A DNA stretch of 64,000 nt, taken from the NCBI GenBank assembly GCA_033032175.1, contig CM065320.1, forward strand, positions 13,163,413 through 13,227,412, read 5' to 3'. This document shows, piece by piece, positions 23,014 through 33,209 of this stretch. This stretch comes from Saturnia japonica. Its lineage: Eukaryota > Arthropoda > Insecta > Lepidoptera > Saturniidae. A model generated the notes under the pieces. It worked only from the letters and a program-made list of their open reading frames with translations, was not told where the DNA came from and did no database searches. Every line of letters starts with the position of its first letter. The stretch's first letter is position 1. A program made the translations under genes and the position numbers.

Positions 23014-23320
23014 TGTCAGCACAACCTTCTTCGCAAAAAGCTACGTCATCGTGACGTCATCATCACTTCCTTCAAGCATTCAAGCGGCGAGTCATACAGC
23101 CAGCCAGCATCCTCTCGGCTACTTCGGGTATCCTGACCACCAGCATGCAGCGGACGCGCATTCCTGGTCATCACCCACAGCCTTCTCAGCGACCTTGGCA
23201 CAGCACACTGCACTTCAGCCGGTCAACAAGCAGAGACGCACTTCTCTTCTGGTCGACGCAGCAGCCAGTCACTACACAGCACTGCAACACTCCGACTCAC
23301 TGGAGCATTCTTGCAGCATC

Positions 23321-23390
23321 ACCCCGACTCACTGGGGCATTACTCCGACTCACTGGGGCATCACCCCGACTCACTGGGGCATCACCGCAG
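23321..23390 (+). repeat. 21-bp tandem repeat inside the TRIM-like element
   Basis: Units of the form CCGACTCACTGGGGCATCAC occur about three times in a row, with further degenerate units up to about 23450. In one frame they encode repeats of ITPTHWG, in another LTGASPR. Not considered a gene. Confidence 0.8.
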
Positions 23391-23510
23391 ACAGTTCCGA
23401 CTCACCGTGAACTATGCGGCATCTGATTCCGACTCACTGGAACATCCCACTGGCCCGGCAAGCATCACTAGATGATGTATGGACGACTCAACCTGCTATC
23501 GACCTCCGGT

Positions 23511-23525
23511 CTCGGAGGGGAGTGA
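23511..23525 (+). other. polypurine tract of the TRIM-like element
   Basis: CTCGGAGGGGAGTGA is purine-rich from GGAGGGGAG onward, though TGA breaks the run, and abuts the 3' LTR at 23526, the expected place for plus-strand priming. Confidence 0.7.
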
Positions 23526-23719
23526 TGTAGCGACATCTACATAGCGACACACAGCGACATCTATCGAGCCACATACGACGCATCCTACATCGCACTATAG
23601 AAATTAACTCTTCGATTGAGTGTATATACAAGAACCCGACTTCAACCGTTGGGCAGCTGCCCGCCAGACATAACACCCGTCTGGTCGGAGGATCCTCCCT
23701 TTGCAATAGTTCTTCCACA
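23526..23719 (+). repeat. 3' LTR of the TRIM-like element
   Basis: 194 bp, begins TGTAGCGACA and ends in CCACA. It is followed by the target duplication ACAC at 23720-23723. Confidence 0.9.
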
Positions 23720-24459
23720 ACACCTACACATTCTATAAATGGGACTATTCTCCGATACATTGTTGTCACAGGAGAAAACGCTAAACAATTGGTGCTGTCT
23801 TACGAAGCGGGTGGGCTTACCTTTACCTTTAAATTGAGTTTACACAGCAATTCTCCACCAAGAGTAAGTACCGTTTGATACTTTGTGAAGCGATTAAAGG
23901 TCTGCAACATATCTTCTATTCTCAAGACTTTTAAGATTCTCTCGCTAAGCCTATTTTCGTATTCTGGTAGTTTACGTCGGAGCCCAACTTTGCTACACAA
24001 TGATCTCAGGAATCTACGCTACAGAAATCGGGATTCAATACTATCCACATGCAACCGATAGGTATACTGTAATCAAATTGACGAACAATACTCCAATATA
24101 ATCCGCACCGAGCTAACAAAGAGTATATTATACAAAATCTTGCTTTTTTAAATGGTTTATACGTACGTAGTACAAAACTGTGGATACGACTGACCTTATT
24201 AGTGATGTAATCATAGTATATCCTAAAAGAAAGAAATTAATAAAAGAAAACCTTGAGATTCCGAACACTACTCACCCTCACTATATGAGTATTATAGATC
24301 TGGTAGTTGTAATTAATCTGGTTCTTATTTTTAGTAAATGAAATAATCTGACACTTTCTAATATTCAACGACATGTGATTTGACTTAATAAAAAAATGTT
24401 GCGTATAAAAGTTGTTTCTCAAAAAACGATCTACATAAATGGTCTGACATCATTTTTTC

Positions 24460-24960
24460 GTAAAATGATTTAAAAAAATTACATCGAAAAATATATTTAT
24501 TTTTTCTCGAATTTCTGAACATTTTCGCTTATAACTTTTTTATTTATAGTTCTACGATAAAAAGTTACTGGATCAAAGTTGTAGAGAATTTAATTTGCAA
24601 CAAAAAATTTTAACTTTTTTATTAATCAGATAAATTGTTTATGAGATATATCGTAAAAACCATTTCAACCCCTATTTTCAAGATGGCGGCCGTGGGACAA
24701 GGGTGGCGACCCCACAAACTTGGTTTTAGCTTTACACATAAAAAAAAAAAAAATTGCGTCCTCTAAAAAACGCAACCCCAAATGTAACTTTTCAATGGAC
24801 TAATAGATGTTTTTGTCACTTAGTGTTGTTTTTTTCGTTTCATATCGCTTCAAATAACAACGATGCTAAAGAATTTTTCACTTCAAAAAGTTATAATAAG
24901 TCAGGGCGATCTATAATAATTGGTTGTACTTATTTATTATACATGGAATATAAGTCCAAA
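24460..24960. repeat. AT-rich repeat material, shared block at 24835-24890
   Basis: The stretch includes AACCATTTCAACCCCTATTT and CAAGATGGCGGCCGTGGGAC, phrases of a kind found in many insect repeats, and the block shared with 21260-21335. No ends were defined. Confidence 0.35.
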
Positions 24961-25254
24961 TAAAATATATATATATATATTCCTTAAAAATAACAAGTGC
25001 TGCTACTTCTATAGCATCATACAGTATCACTACAAAAATTTATTCCATAATAAAATTAACGATTCTTCGACACGAGCAATATAAGTCGGTGGTTGCTACG
25101 ACAAACATTTGTGTTGTAATAAGCTCTTGGTTGTTTAATGGAATGAACGTGGAGAACATGAAATAAATAACATATACACTGTAGAAATAGTTAATGTAAA
25201 TTATACGTTTAAAAGAGAAAATACAAAGAGGTCACTGTGAAGAGACCTTTTTGA

Positions 25255-25520
25255 TAGTGGTGGGCGATTATGAGATACACTAATGTAATCATTCAATTAT
25301 GCAGATAACTCGAGTTATCTCGATTAACTCGATTAGTAGTTTGATGATGAGTGATCATTCATAATCGAAGTACTTTTAGTAAATTACGACCAAACGATCT
25401 TTCTATTTGTTTTTTTAGCTATTGTTATGTGTTCTTGTAAAGAACTTTGTTTACGACTGCGCGACCTTTTTTTAACTTTCCACTCTTCGCTGTTAAATCA
25501 TTCATAATCGCCTACCTCTA
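25255..25520. mobile_element. hAT-type MITE, 266 bp, with 8-bp target duplication
   Basis: The left end TAGTGGTGGGCGATTATGA and the inverted right end TAGAGGTAGGCGATTATGA match at 17 of 19 positions. Perfect 8-base duplications CTTTTTGA flank it at 25247-25254 and 25521-25528. Eight-base duplications and TAGNG ends are the signature of the hAT superfamily. It has no coding capacity. Confidence 0.9.
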
Positions 25521-25636
25521 CTTTTTGATATCAAATTAAAGAAATATCTACACTTAAAAATATTATAAGGTTCAAGAAAGTCTATATCAATTCAAGCTAC
25601 TACCTTAGGTGAATAATATTGTGGTACAGTATTGTA

Positions 25637-25750
25637 TAATGCTCGTCTGACAAGCTACCACTCTCTAGTTTAAAATCTGTCGCCAAGCACCTGGCGACTG
25701 CACTGAAGTTCTAGCAGCTGCACTTAAGAGCTAGTTCCCCCACTATGATT
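25637..25750 (+). repeat. SINE family H, body fragment
   Basis: AATCTGTCGCCAAGCACCTG and GTTCTAGCAGCTGCACTTAA correspond to AATCTGTTGCCAAGCATATA and GTTCCGGCAGCTGTATTTGA in the copy at 40025-40315, in the same order. Confidence 0.5.
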
Positions 25751-26562
25751 AACATGCACAATATTGGGCTAAATTCGTCGAGATCGTGTCCATACCGAAA
25801 ACCTGGTGAAACCTATAAAGAATTACAAAAAATGAATGCTTAAAAAAGGAATTGGACTTAAAAGGCAGCTGCCGAGACCAATTTTACTTCGAAAAAAAAA
25901 CTACGTCAGTGTTTGCTAGCCAGCCCATTTGCAACCTAAAATCTCTAAAACGTAACCTAAAAGCTTTTAAATTAATACCTATAAATAAAAATGGAAATAA
26001 CTAATAAAAAGAGTATTAACATAACAGTAATTTTTGTTTAAATTTCATGACAACTTACCAAATTACTAACTCTACCCTAACAGCAAATCATTCTCAATTA
26101 AACTTTATACAATAATAACACAGGCTTCAGTATGCAGTAACACCTACTTTGTAGCGATCACCTTACAATTACATGTTAAGTAAAGTTTACTATGAGCTCG
26201 CAAAAATAATTACACTTTCGCTATACTGTGAAGGTGCGTGTGTGGTTTATAGTTTCCACTGGGGGTTCAGTAGAGTGGCGCATTGCCGTCAACGTTTCTC
26301 CACAATTTGGTTAATCGCCTCGCAATTTAGTTAAGGCTGCGTGACTAGGACCAAACTACAAAATTACAGTTCCCGGTTTCAAATGCTACACGAATCGTTG
26401 TTAGTAATTTTGACAAAAAAAAGAAAGCATTATTAGTTATATTGTTATGATTAATGTCTTTACGATAACTTTTACCATAGGTTGACTGCGAATAGCATAA
26501 AATAATTTTTGTATAGTTAATGTATACTATTCTGAAAATATCTCGCCAAACATCACTAGATG

Positions 26563-26690
26563 TGTTTCGGTAGCTGCATTTCATAGCCAGTCTTCCACTA
26601 GGCTTAATGTGCTACCACCATCTTGGGCCACATCGTCACTTAGGTTTAGGTGAGATTGTGGCTACAACGCTAAACCTATAACGTTAACAA
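26563..26690 (+). repeat. SINE family H, 3' fragment
   Basis: CGGTAGCTGCATTTCATAGC, CTAGGCTTAATGTGCTA and GATTGTGGCTACAACGCTAA follow the last third of the copy at 40025-40315. Confidence 0.6.
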
Positions 26691-26804
26691 AAAACTTTTT
26701 TTAGTTTAAAAAATGGTGAATAAAATATTTTAAACATCAAGATCTCACACTATACGTCTTTCTGAACAAAAAAACGAGAAAATGCTAATGCTAAAATGCT
26801 AATA

Positions 26805-26960
26805 TTATAAAGAAATTAGCACAGTTTTAAGAGTTTGTGTATAAGTAGGAAGCGTCATCGTTAGAATTACTTTTTGCATTTTATAGCATATTTGTAAGCG
26901 AAGGCTATATATAGGCTATATATTTTCGTGCTACGACTCTAAGGACCACAACTATTTGGG
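26805..26960 (+). repeat. family A fragment
   Basis: TGCTAATATTATAAAG, a stretch near TTTTTGCATTTTATAGC and the doubled GGCTATAT words correspond to the first part of the 11155 copy. A similar piece is at 40554-40690. Confidence 0.4.
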
Positions 26961-27435
26961 TAGTTAGAATAACGTTAAGCTACACGGGTGCGGTTGGTAG
27001 CGCGGTGATAAGTTTGTAGAATAAATTTAACACGTGACTGAAATGGTGTGAATGAATGAATGAATACTTTATTGAACTTTTAGTTTGTACACTGGCGAGT
27101 TTAATGCTATAAAGCATTTTCTGCCAGCTAACCAGATGTAATGTGGAAAAAATATTATTATCGGTAGTGCAATAGGAAATTAAATTTAACAATAAAACAA
27201 ACATCCAATCCTAAGGCAAAATTTTAGGGCACTTTCTGCCTCGCACAACTACTCTGTGGACCCAGCTCCAACTCGGTTGGGCAACGTTTGCAAAGCTACG
27301 TAACATCTTCTATATAAGATAAAGGAGTGTTCTCAAAACGAAAGTCTATGACCATTATGATTTGCTATTGATGATATATATAGCTGAGCTAATTAGCTGG
27401 CTAACTATAGGCCTCAGAATAATGTCAAGGTCGTT
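26961..27435. other. intronic sequence, nothing recognised
   Basis: A short (TGAA)n run lies near 27050-27065. The 74-codon minus-strand ORF over this stretch has no known motif. Confidence 0.3.
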
Positions 27436-27439
27436 CATG

Positions 27440-27590
27440 AGCGGGGCACGAAGCTCATAGATGGCCAATGGGGCCAAAAAGTTCTCGAGTGGCGGCCACG
27501 TACAATAAGGCTCTACGTGGCCCGACCTGACAAATGATGCGGACAGCACAGGACAGGTCGTTGTAGCGATATCAAGGAGAATGTAGTTGT
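27440..27590 (+). pseudogene. LINE C-terminal fragment
   Basis: On the + strand the words ATGGCCAATGGGGCCAAAAA and GTTCTCGAGTGGCGGCCACG encode a KVLEWRPRT-like segment, which I associate with the C-terminal part of a common lepidopteran LINE. The long minus-strand ORF covering it is antisense and not coding. The frame is broken and no other domain is present. Confidence 0.5.
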
Positions 27591-27599
27591 TAAAAACAA

Positions 27600-28390
27600 A
27601 AATTCTAATGTAAAGTCTTCTAATGGAGTTCCTAAAATACATGAATGAAATAACATGTGAAATATATAGAAGTAATGAAACTACTTGAAATATAAATACA
27701 ATGGACCAGTAAAGGAAACACATTTGGCAGTAAAATTTGAATTATTAATGCGTACGGCAGTGTCCCAAGTTCGAGGACGTCGAACAGCGTAACTTTATAA
27801 ATATTTAACGAGTACTAAAATGTTGCTATTCGGTATACAACGGGTATTTTTTCAGTTAGCCTTCAACTGAAAATTATATAAAGCGATTTACTATTCAATT
27901 GTTTTTCTAAATAAGTATTACAAATACTGTTGCTTTTATATTAATGGACAGTTTCAGTTTACAAAAAATACTTTATATGCGGTTTTGTTACCATTGAAAT
28001 AGATTTATAAAAAGTATAAAATATACATTATTTTCTTTTGATCTAGCTATCATAAACTATTGAAGCATTATTATTTCATACTATTAGTGTATCAGACTCT
28101 GAACCTCCAACTATCTCGGTATACCGAGAATACTTATTCTTTTGAAGAATATACTAAGTGCCTTTGTAGATACAATTCTATTATATCTCTCATCTATTTT
28201 AACTATTTACCACAACTTTTTGAAGACTATTTCTCAAAGGTTTTTCTGGTAAGGCGATATCTCCCTTAATTCTTCATTTAAATGAATGATTCAAACAGAA
28301 TTTTAAAACTTATCTCCCCGCCATTCCCAAGAAAATATTAGCTTAAAATTATTGTTTTCGTTGAAACAATTGAATATCAAAACTTTTATA
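27600..28390. other. AT-rich intronic sequence, nothing recognised
   Basis: No supported feature was found up to the mariner inverted end at 28391. Confidence 0.3.
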
Positions 28391-29675
28391 TTAGGTCTTT
28401 TACCTATGAAATTGCCGTTTTGTATGAAAAAATTTAAACGAATTTTTTTCATGTATTTTTTATTTGTATTAATCGAAGTAATCACCCATGCAATTAATGC
28501 ATCTTTGCCAGCGCAGTGGCAGTTTATTGATGCCCTTCTTAAAGAAATCAACTGAACGGGAGGCAACAAATTCTTCAAAGGCATTTCGGCATCTCGGGTA
28601 TTGAATTTTTTTCCCGTCATGGAGTTATCCAAATTCTGGAAAAAGTAGTAGTCTGTAGGCGCAAGGCCTGGTGAAAAGGGCGGATGACGGAGAACTTCCA
28701 ACCCCAGTTCTTGCAACTTGGAGACCGTCTGCTGTGCAGTATGAGGTCTCGCGTTGTTGTGCAGGAGTAGCGGAGACGAGCGATTGACCAATGCTGGTTG
28801 TAGATGTGCCAGCTTCTCCATCATTGTGTTCAGTTCTTCACAGTACACATCTGCAGTAATGCTCACCTCGTTTGGTAAGAAGCTGTGATGAATCACACCG
28901 GCGCTAGACTACCAAACAGTGACCATCACTTTTCTAGGGGTAAGTTTTTGTTTAGGGCATTGTTTAGGTGCTGAACCAGAATCCAACCAACTTGCTGAGA
29001 GCTTGCGGTTATCAAACAGAATCCATTTTTCATCGCAGGTAACAATGCGGTTCAAAATTCCTTCATTTGTGTGTCTGTTGAGCAGTGCAAGGCACGTCTC
29101 GACACGTACTTCGCGCTGGAGATCATTGAGTCCGTGGGGCACCTATTTGTCAAACTTTTTTACCTTGCTAATTTGACGCAAATGGACCAATATTGTTTTG
29201 ACGCTAACGTCGAAAGCTGCTGCTAATTCAACCGTAGATTGTGTATCCTCAGCTTCCACAATCGCCTTTAATTCGTCATTGTCCACCAAAGTCCTCGGAC
29301 GACCGCGAGGTTCATTTTTCAGGTCGAAATTCCCAGAACGGAAGCGAGCAAACCAATAACAGGTGGTGCGTTGGTTTGTAGTGTTAGCTCCGTAAACGTC
29401 GTTGATGTTGCGTGCCGCTTGTGCCGCGTTGCTGCCACGACGGTACTCATATTCCATAATTACTCGATATTTTAACGTATCCATGATGACAAAAAAGATT
29501 GAAATGCGATGAAAATGTAACACTAAACAATAAACAAATGACTACTTTTGGAAAAAGAATTCCGATGTTTTTAAAATAAAATTAATTTGAAATTAGAATT
29601 CTTAGCCAAACAAAAATTATTTTGATTTGAAATGGCCAGTACTGCAGAACGGCAATTTCATAGCTAAATACCTAT
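28391..29675 (-). mobile_element. mariner element, both inverted ends present (1285 bp)
   Basis: The left end TTAGGTCTTTTACCTATGAA, continuing ATTGCCGTTTTG, is mirrored at the right end by ATAGGTATTTAGCTATGAAA, continuing TTGCCGTTCTG, with several differences. TA dinucleotides flank it at 28389-28390 and 29676-29677. The length is normal for mariner. It shares its end sequence with the fragment at 13925-14344. It contains the dead transposase gene described separately. Confidence 0.85.
28469..29484 (-). pseudogene. mariner transposase pseudogene
   Basis: From the ATG at 29484 the minus strand encodes MDTLKYRVIMEYEYRRGSNA, a helix-turn-helix region with GRPRTLVD, then WVPHGLND, VTCDEKW (first catalytic Asp intact), and ends GDYFD before a TAA at 28469-28471. 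Two amber codons interrupt the frame, at 29143-29145 (before VPHGLND) and near 28911 (after VMVTVW). Both stand where the family has Trp, so each can be a single G-to-A change of TGG. A frameshift lies near 28560. The second catalytic Asp is Asn (HNNARPH) and the third is Gly (SPGLAPTD). It is dead by both nonsense and active-site change. Confidence 0.9.
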
Positions 29676-29730
29676 TATTAAAAATGCTATCGACAGATGG
29701 CATTTTTAATGAAAATATATTTAATACTAA

Positions 29731-30506
29731 CTGTCCCGCACAACTTCGTCCGCGTCATATAAGATAGAGAGAGAGAGAGAGAAAGGGTTAGAGAGAGTGA
29801 GTCGTAGGTACTGTATAATAAGCACCGCCCGCCTCCCAAATAATTATGCGGCTGAGTGCCCTAAGCGCTCGCCCCCAAGTCCGGTGAAGCTGTAAAAGCC
29901 GCAGCGCGGCTCTGTTTTTGGATAGGGCCCCTAACGGCTAACAGTGTAGTCAGTTCACAAAAAAAAAAAATCCCACATAATTCTGCATAATAAAAAGGCG
30001 CTCTCGACACTTGATCATTATTTTGCTGCCGAGTTATTTTTAAACTGTTATATCTCCTAAGATATTCATTTAAATCAATTACTGTAAAGACCAATTTTGT
30101 TCAAAATTAAATGCTTGTCATGAATAAAGTATTGTAAAAACACCTTCGCAAATAATTCATTATATTAGAACAAAATTTTTTACCATAAAAAAGGTTATAT
30201 TGATTCAACCTTAAAAGATGACCATTAACTTTTTAAGAGAAACAATTTCATCACACATGATTGTGCGCACACAGCGCACGCAGTGGAAGCTCTCAAAAGG
30301 AATAAGTTTCCTCCGTTTTTGCAACATTTTTCATTGATGCTCCGCTCTTATTAGTCGTAGCGTAATGTTATATAGCCTATAGTCTTTCTTAATAAACGGG
30401 CTATCCAACACTAAAAAATGTTCTCCATTCGAACCAGTAGTTCCTGGGATTAGCGTGTTCAACCAAACAAACAAACTCTTCAGCTTTATAATATTAGTAT
30501 AGATTT
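29731..30506 (-). repeat. interspersed repeat family A, copy carrying a nested retroposon
   Basis: On the minus strand it starts CTATACTAATATTATAAAGC near 30506 and ends in GAAGTTGTGCGGGACAG near 29728. It follows the copy at 11155-11797 block by block (GAGAGCTTCCACTGCGTGCG, AAATTGTTTCTCTTAAAAAG). A 125-bp retroposon interrupts it at 29846-29970, and a GA-rich microsatellite lies at 29765-29783. Confidence 0.75.
29846..29970 (+). mobile_element. small retroposon (family D), 125 bp, nested, with target duplication
   Basis: The insert reads from GCGGCTGAGTGCCC to CTAACAGTGTAGTCAGTTCA and a 12-A tail. The flanks TCCCAAATAATT (29834-29845) and TCCCACATAATT (29971-29982) are a 12-base target duplication with one mismatch. 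Removing the insert and one flank restores the family A sequence seen at about 11690-11710. It is either a SINE or a 5'-truncated LINE end. Confidence 0.8.
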
Positions 30507-33148
30507 AGAAGACGCCATCTATTGAGAATCTTTTTGACCAACATGACAGCTGCTATTAGTTAGATTGCCTACATTCTATAATTTATAAAATATTTGCACG
30601 GGTCAGATATTTTTCGATTAGCTATTTAGCTAAAAATTTGTCGATATCCAATTGCAAATAGACGAACGTAGAAAGCACGCTCAGGTGTCTGCATTTAAGC
30701 GGCTTGCCTCATTAAGCAACCAGCTTTACTGAGCGACTACCTTCATTGGATAGCTTCCTACATTCAGACGCTCGCTCAATTATGAAGCTTGCTCAATTAA
30801 GCGTGCTCACGTGCATAAGAATCCTTCAGCGAAATAATAATATCATTATTGTACGAGTTATCGTAACCAAGGATAAACATGAAGGCCTCTCAAATGTATG
30901 CGTTGACGGTGATATTTTATCAGTTTCTGGATTTCCCATTTTCCTAGAATTTGTTTTTAAAAGTCCTATCGCTTGTAGGCACAGTGAAGCAAATGGAAAT
31001 TCCAGAAACTGGTAAAAAGTCACTTTCGAACAAGTTTTCCGAAGAAGGCGTCAAGCCAAGTCTTCAATTCGGGAACGTTAATACTTTTCAAACATCCGTA
31101 TTGACTAAATTTCGTCATTCTGGTCACTGAAATGCAACTTACTCCCATGTATCCTGGATAACCCGATGGAGGTCCAATTACATTTTAACACATCCTGACA
31201 GAGCTCAAAATATTCTCCAGTCTTGCATTTATCTCAGCAGATTTGTAAGTAGAAAACAAAGTTTGAAAATATGGGGGACTCTATATTATGTAGCTTAAGA
31301 AATAGTCATTAAACTAACCAATGGATTTAGCAAAGAAAAAATCCATTTAACATTTAAAATCGTGCACCCAATTTAACATGAAAGCTTGATGATTAAACCA
31401 TTGCGTATTACCATAAAATTATTATTCATGATTCCCCAAAATATGTTCACGCGAATACGAAACAAGTAAAGTTATATTAACTTGAAGAAGTTAGATTAAC
31501 GTTTATCCAAACACGTACAGTGTGTTTCATTTTTACTTTACGTTGTTTATCTCTTTGTTTTGGATACGGGATAATTTGTATTTGTCAACATAGATATTGT
31601 TCAAAAAGTTTTAAATACAAACAAAAAGTTGTAAATACGTATATTGTAACTTTAGTAAAGGCAAAGCTCAAAACTCTCTGTTTTGGGGAATGCCGTTTTA
31701 ATAATATAAGAAATTTGATACTTATAATAGATCGTGCGTGCAAAACATGTTTTGCTTGACATGTAATTTGAACATATAGAGATGTTATAGACGTGTTGTC
31801 TTCCAATATACGAAAAGCACATTATTTCCCATAATTGACATGTCATAAGAAAGTTTCCCTCGCGATGTCAACGAGTGTAATCGCTTCTGACATGCGTGAC
31901 GTACTGTCAAGGAGATATCTTGATAAGTTGCAATCGAAAGCTGAAACGAAGGTAATAGTTTATATAAACGGAGTGGATATATTTATTTTTAAAAAGTCGG
32001 GAAGATTATTGCAAATTTTAATGATCTGATGGTAAGTACACATTGAAAACAGTGGTGAACATTAAGAAATCGATAAGCACTTGCTGTTGTCTCATTAACC
32101 AATAAATTTATCACTGCAAAAGATGAAACTCACGGCGAATACGCAAAACATAATACATATTACAATATACTACATACAATACATTACAAACTACATAGAA
32201 TTTACATAATTTCCAATCGTCCTAATAAAATCCACTGGTCTCCTAAACAATAAAGAAGATCGATTGGTCTATTAGTTCTATTTGTATCTAATGCAATTCT
32301 TATGAATACAGGCTTATATAAAACAAAACGAAAGAGTTGTGTAATAAGCGGAAAGCTACCGACATTATCGAAAACATTTATGATGGCACATTGAAAAACT
32401 AATGTTGGACAACACTCTCCTCTGTGTTTATAATCATAGAAAAATAGAAGTAACACTTAATAATCCAGATATTATATACAAATTAATATTGAACAGTATT
32501 ATACTTTGTACATAAAAATCTGGATAGATTAAAAATAAAGTGTGATCTATTAAAATTAGGCTACACTAATTAACTTAGGAAGGGCAAAAATTAAATTATG
32601 GCTTAGAAAATTTTACGCCTAAGTATAATGATTAATAAACTGAAATAAAAAGAAAGAATTTAGCTAATGAAATTTAACATTATTCACAATGAAATTTTAA
32701 CTTAAAATATTAATAACGCTGTATTTTCTTAGTTTAGCTTTTGGATTTATTTATTTTTAATATAACCGTAATCCACAAACTCTTAAAGTATTTCTTTGAT
32801 TGTTATAACAGCCATTACAGGTTTTCTTGGAAAATTATTTTTCTATCACTTTCTTTACGCAAGAGGTCTTACGTTAAATACACCAATACCAACGGACTTA
32901 ATCTTGTTTTTATTCTATAAAATTTGAAGATTTTGCAAAGGTCCACGTTGTAATTTAGTAAATAAAAATCCGGTTCAAACTGAATTCAGCTCGAAGTGAT
33001 TTTTACCGATTTAATTTATCAAGTAGTTTTGGTATCATTACATACAAACAAACAAACAATTGTATTTGTTCTAACCTAGTGATATTGATTTATGATTTGT
33101 ACTTACTGATACATCAATGTCATGATGGCAGTTTACTAAAGTTTTAAT
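30507..33148. other. intronic sequence, one hairpin, no recognised gene
   Basis: A region of recurring GCTCAATTA / AGCGTGCTC words occurs at 30680-30810, and a 93-bp foldback at 30920-31013. The 79-, 73- and 84-codon ORFs around 31.5-32.5 kb lack known motifs. The remainder is AT-rich. Confidence 0.35.
30920..31013. repeat. foldback, arms about 22 bp
   Basis: ATCAGTTTCTGGATTTCCCA near 30920 is mirrored by TGGAAATTCCAGAAACTGGT near 30993-31012, with a loop of about 50 bases. Confidence 0.65.
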
Positions 33149-33209
33149 TAAATTTTGAACTCGATTAACTCGGTTTTACGAATATTTAAAATAATATGCC
33201 CATCCCTAG
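33149..33209 (-). repeat. end fragment of a hAT-type MITE related to 25255-25520
   Basis: The reverse complement starts TAGGGATGGGCATATTATTT and contains GTTAATCGAGTT, like the GATTAACTCGATT core of the MITE at 25.3 kb. Only one end is visible. Confidence 0.45.

Larger units (their letters stand above)
22801..23719 (+). mobile_element. TRIM-like LTR retrotransposon, 919 bp, no coding capacity
   Basis: Two direct 194-bp repeats (22801-22994 and 23526-23719) begin TGTAGCGACA and end in CA. The internal 531 bp begins, after one base, with an 18-base primer-binding site and ends in a purine-rich tract. A 4-base target duplication ACAC flanks the element (22797-22800 and 23720-23723). There is no gag, protease, reverse transcriptase or integrase; the internal ORFs are low-complexity and carry a 21-bp tandem repeat. 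This fits a terminal-repeat retrotransposon in miniature that must borrow enzymes from a related autonomous element. It interrupts a minus-strand LINE. The LTR copies differ at about 8 of 194 positions by hand count. Confidence 0.9.
22524..24455 (-). pseudogene. Jockey-like LINE, interrupted by the TRIM-like element
   Basis: On the minus strand, 24455 down to 24240 encodes the reverse-transcriptase block NHMSLNIRKCQIISFTKNKN, the counterpart of NKLDLNVTKCQVITYTRKL in the LINE at 17 kb. Degraded sequence with several stops follows to 23720, including RLSERILKVLRIEDML. A 919-bp LTR element then interrupts it. After that the last codons read NDIFLTGLTKFKNSLT to a TAA at 22725-22727, matching VDIFDTTVQKLKALLNSYF in the other LINE. 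A 3' UTR ends in an AAAAT-type tail at 22524-22542, the same tail type as at 18.2 kb. The 5' part of the LINE is missing. It is dead because of frameshifts, stops and the insertion. Confidence 0.8.
25530..26800. other. intronic sequence with two SINE family H pieces
   Basis: The pieces at 25637-25750 and 26563-26690 are annotated separately. The remainder is AT-rich without recognised features. Confidence 0.4.

Noticed and set aside
23009..23426. 133- and 93-codon ORFs inside the TRIM-like element
   Set aside because: Low-complexity frames made by the 21-bp tandem repeat; no gag, protease or polymerase motif.
23488..23769. Minus-strand ORF over the 3' LTR, and the similar one over the 5' LTR at 22679-22951
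   Set aside because: Antisense frames through LTR sequence, repeated only because the LTRs are repeated.
27355..27723. 122-codon minus-strand ORF
   Set aside because: Largely antisense to a LINE C-terminal fragment; no domain and no splice support.
28391..29675. Active mariner
   Set aside because: Two stops, one frameshift and two lost catalytic Asp residues.
31853..31953. Possible + strand exon (MSTSVIASDMRDVLSRRYLD) ending at a GTAATA donor
   Set aside because: The acceptor side is weak and the donor is poor; its frame does not fit between dpr exons 1 and 2, which already join in phase.
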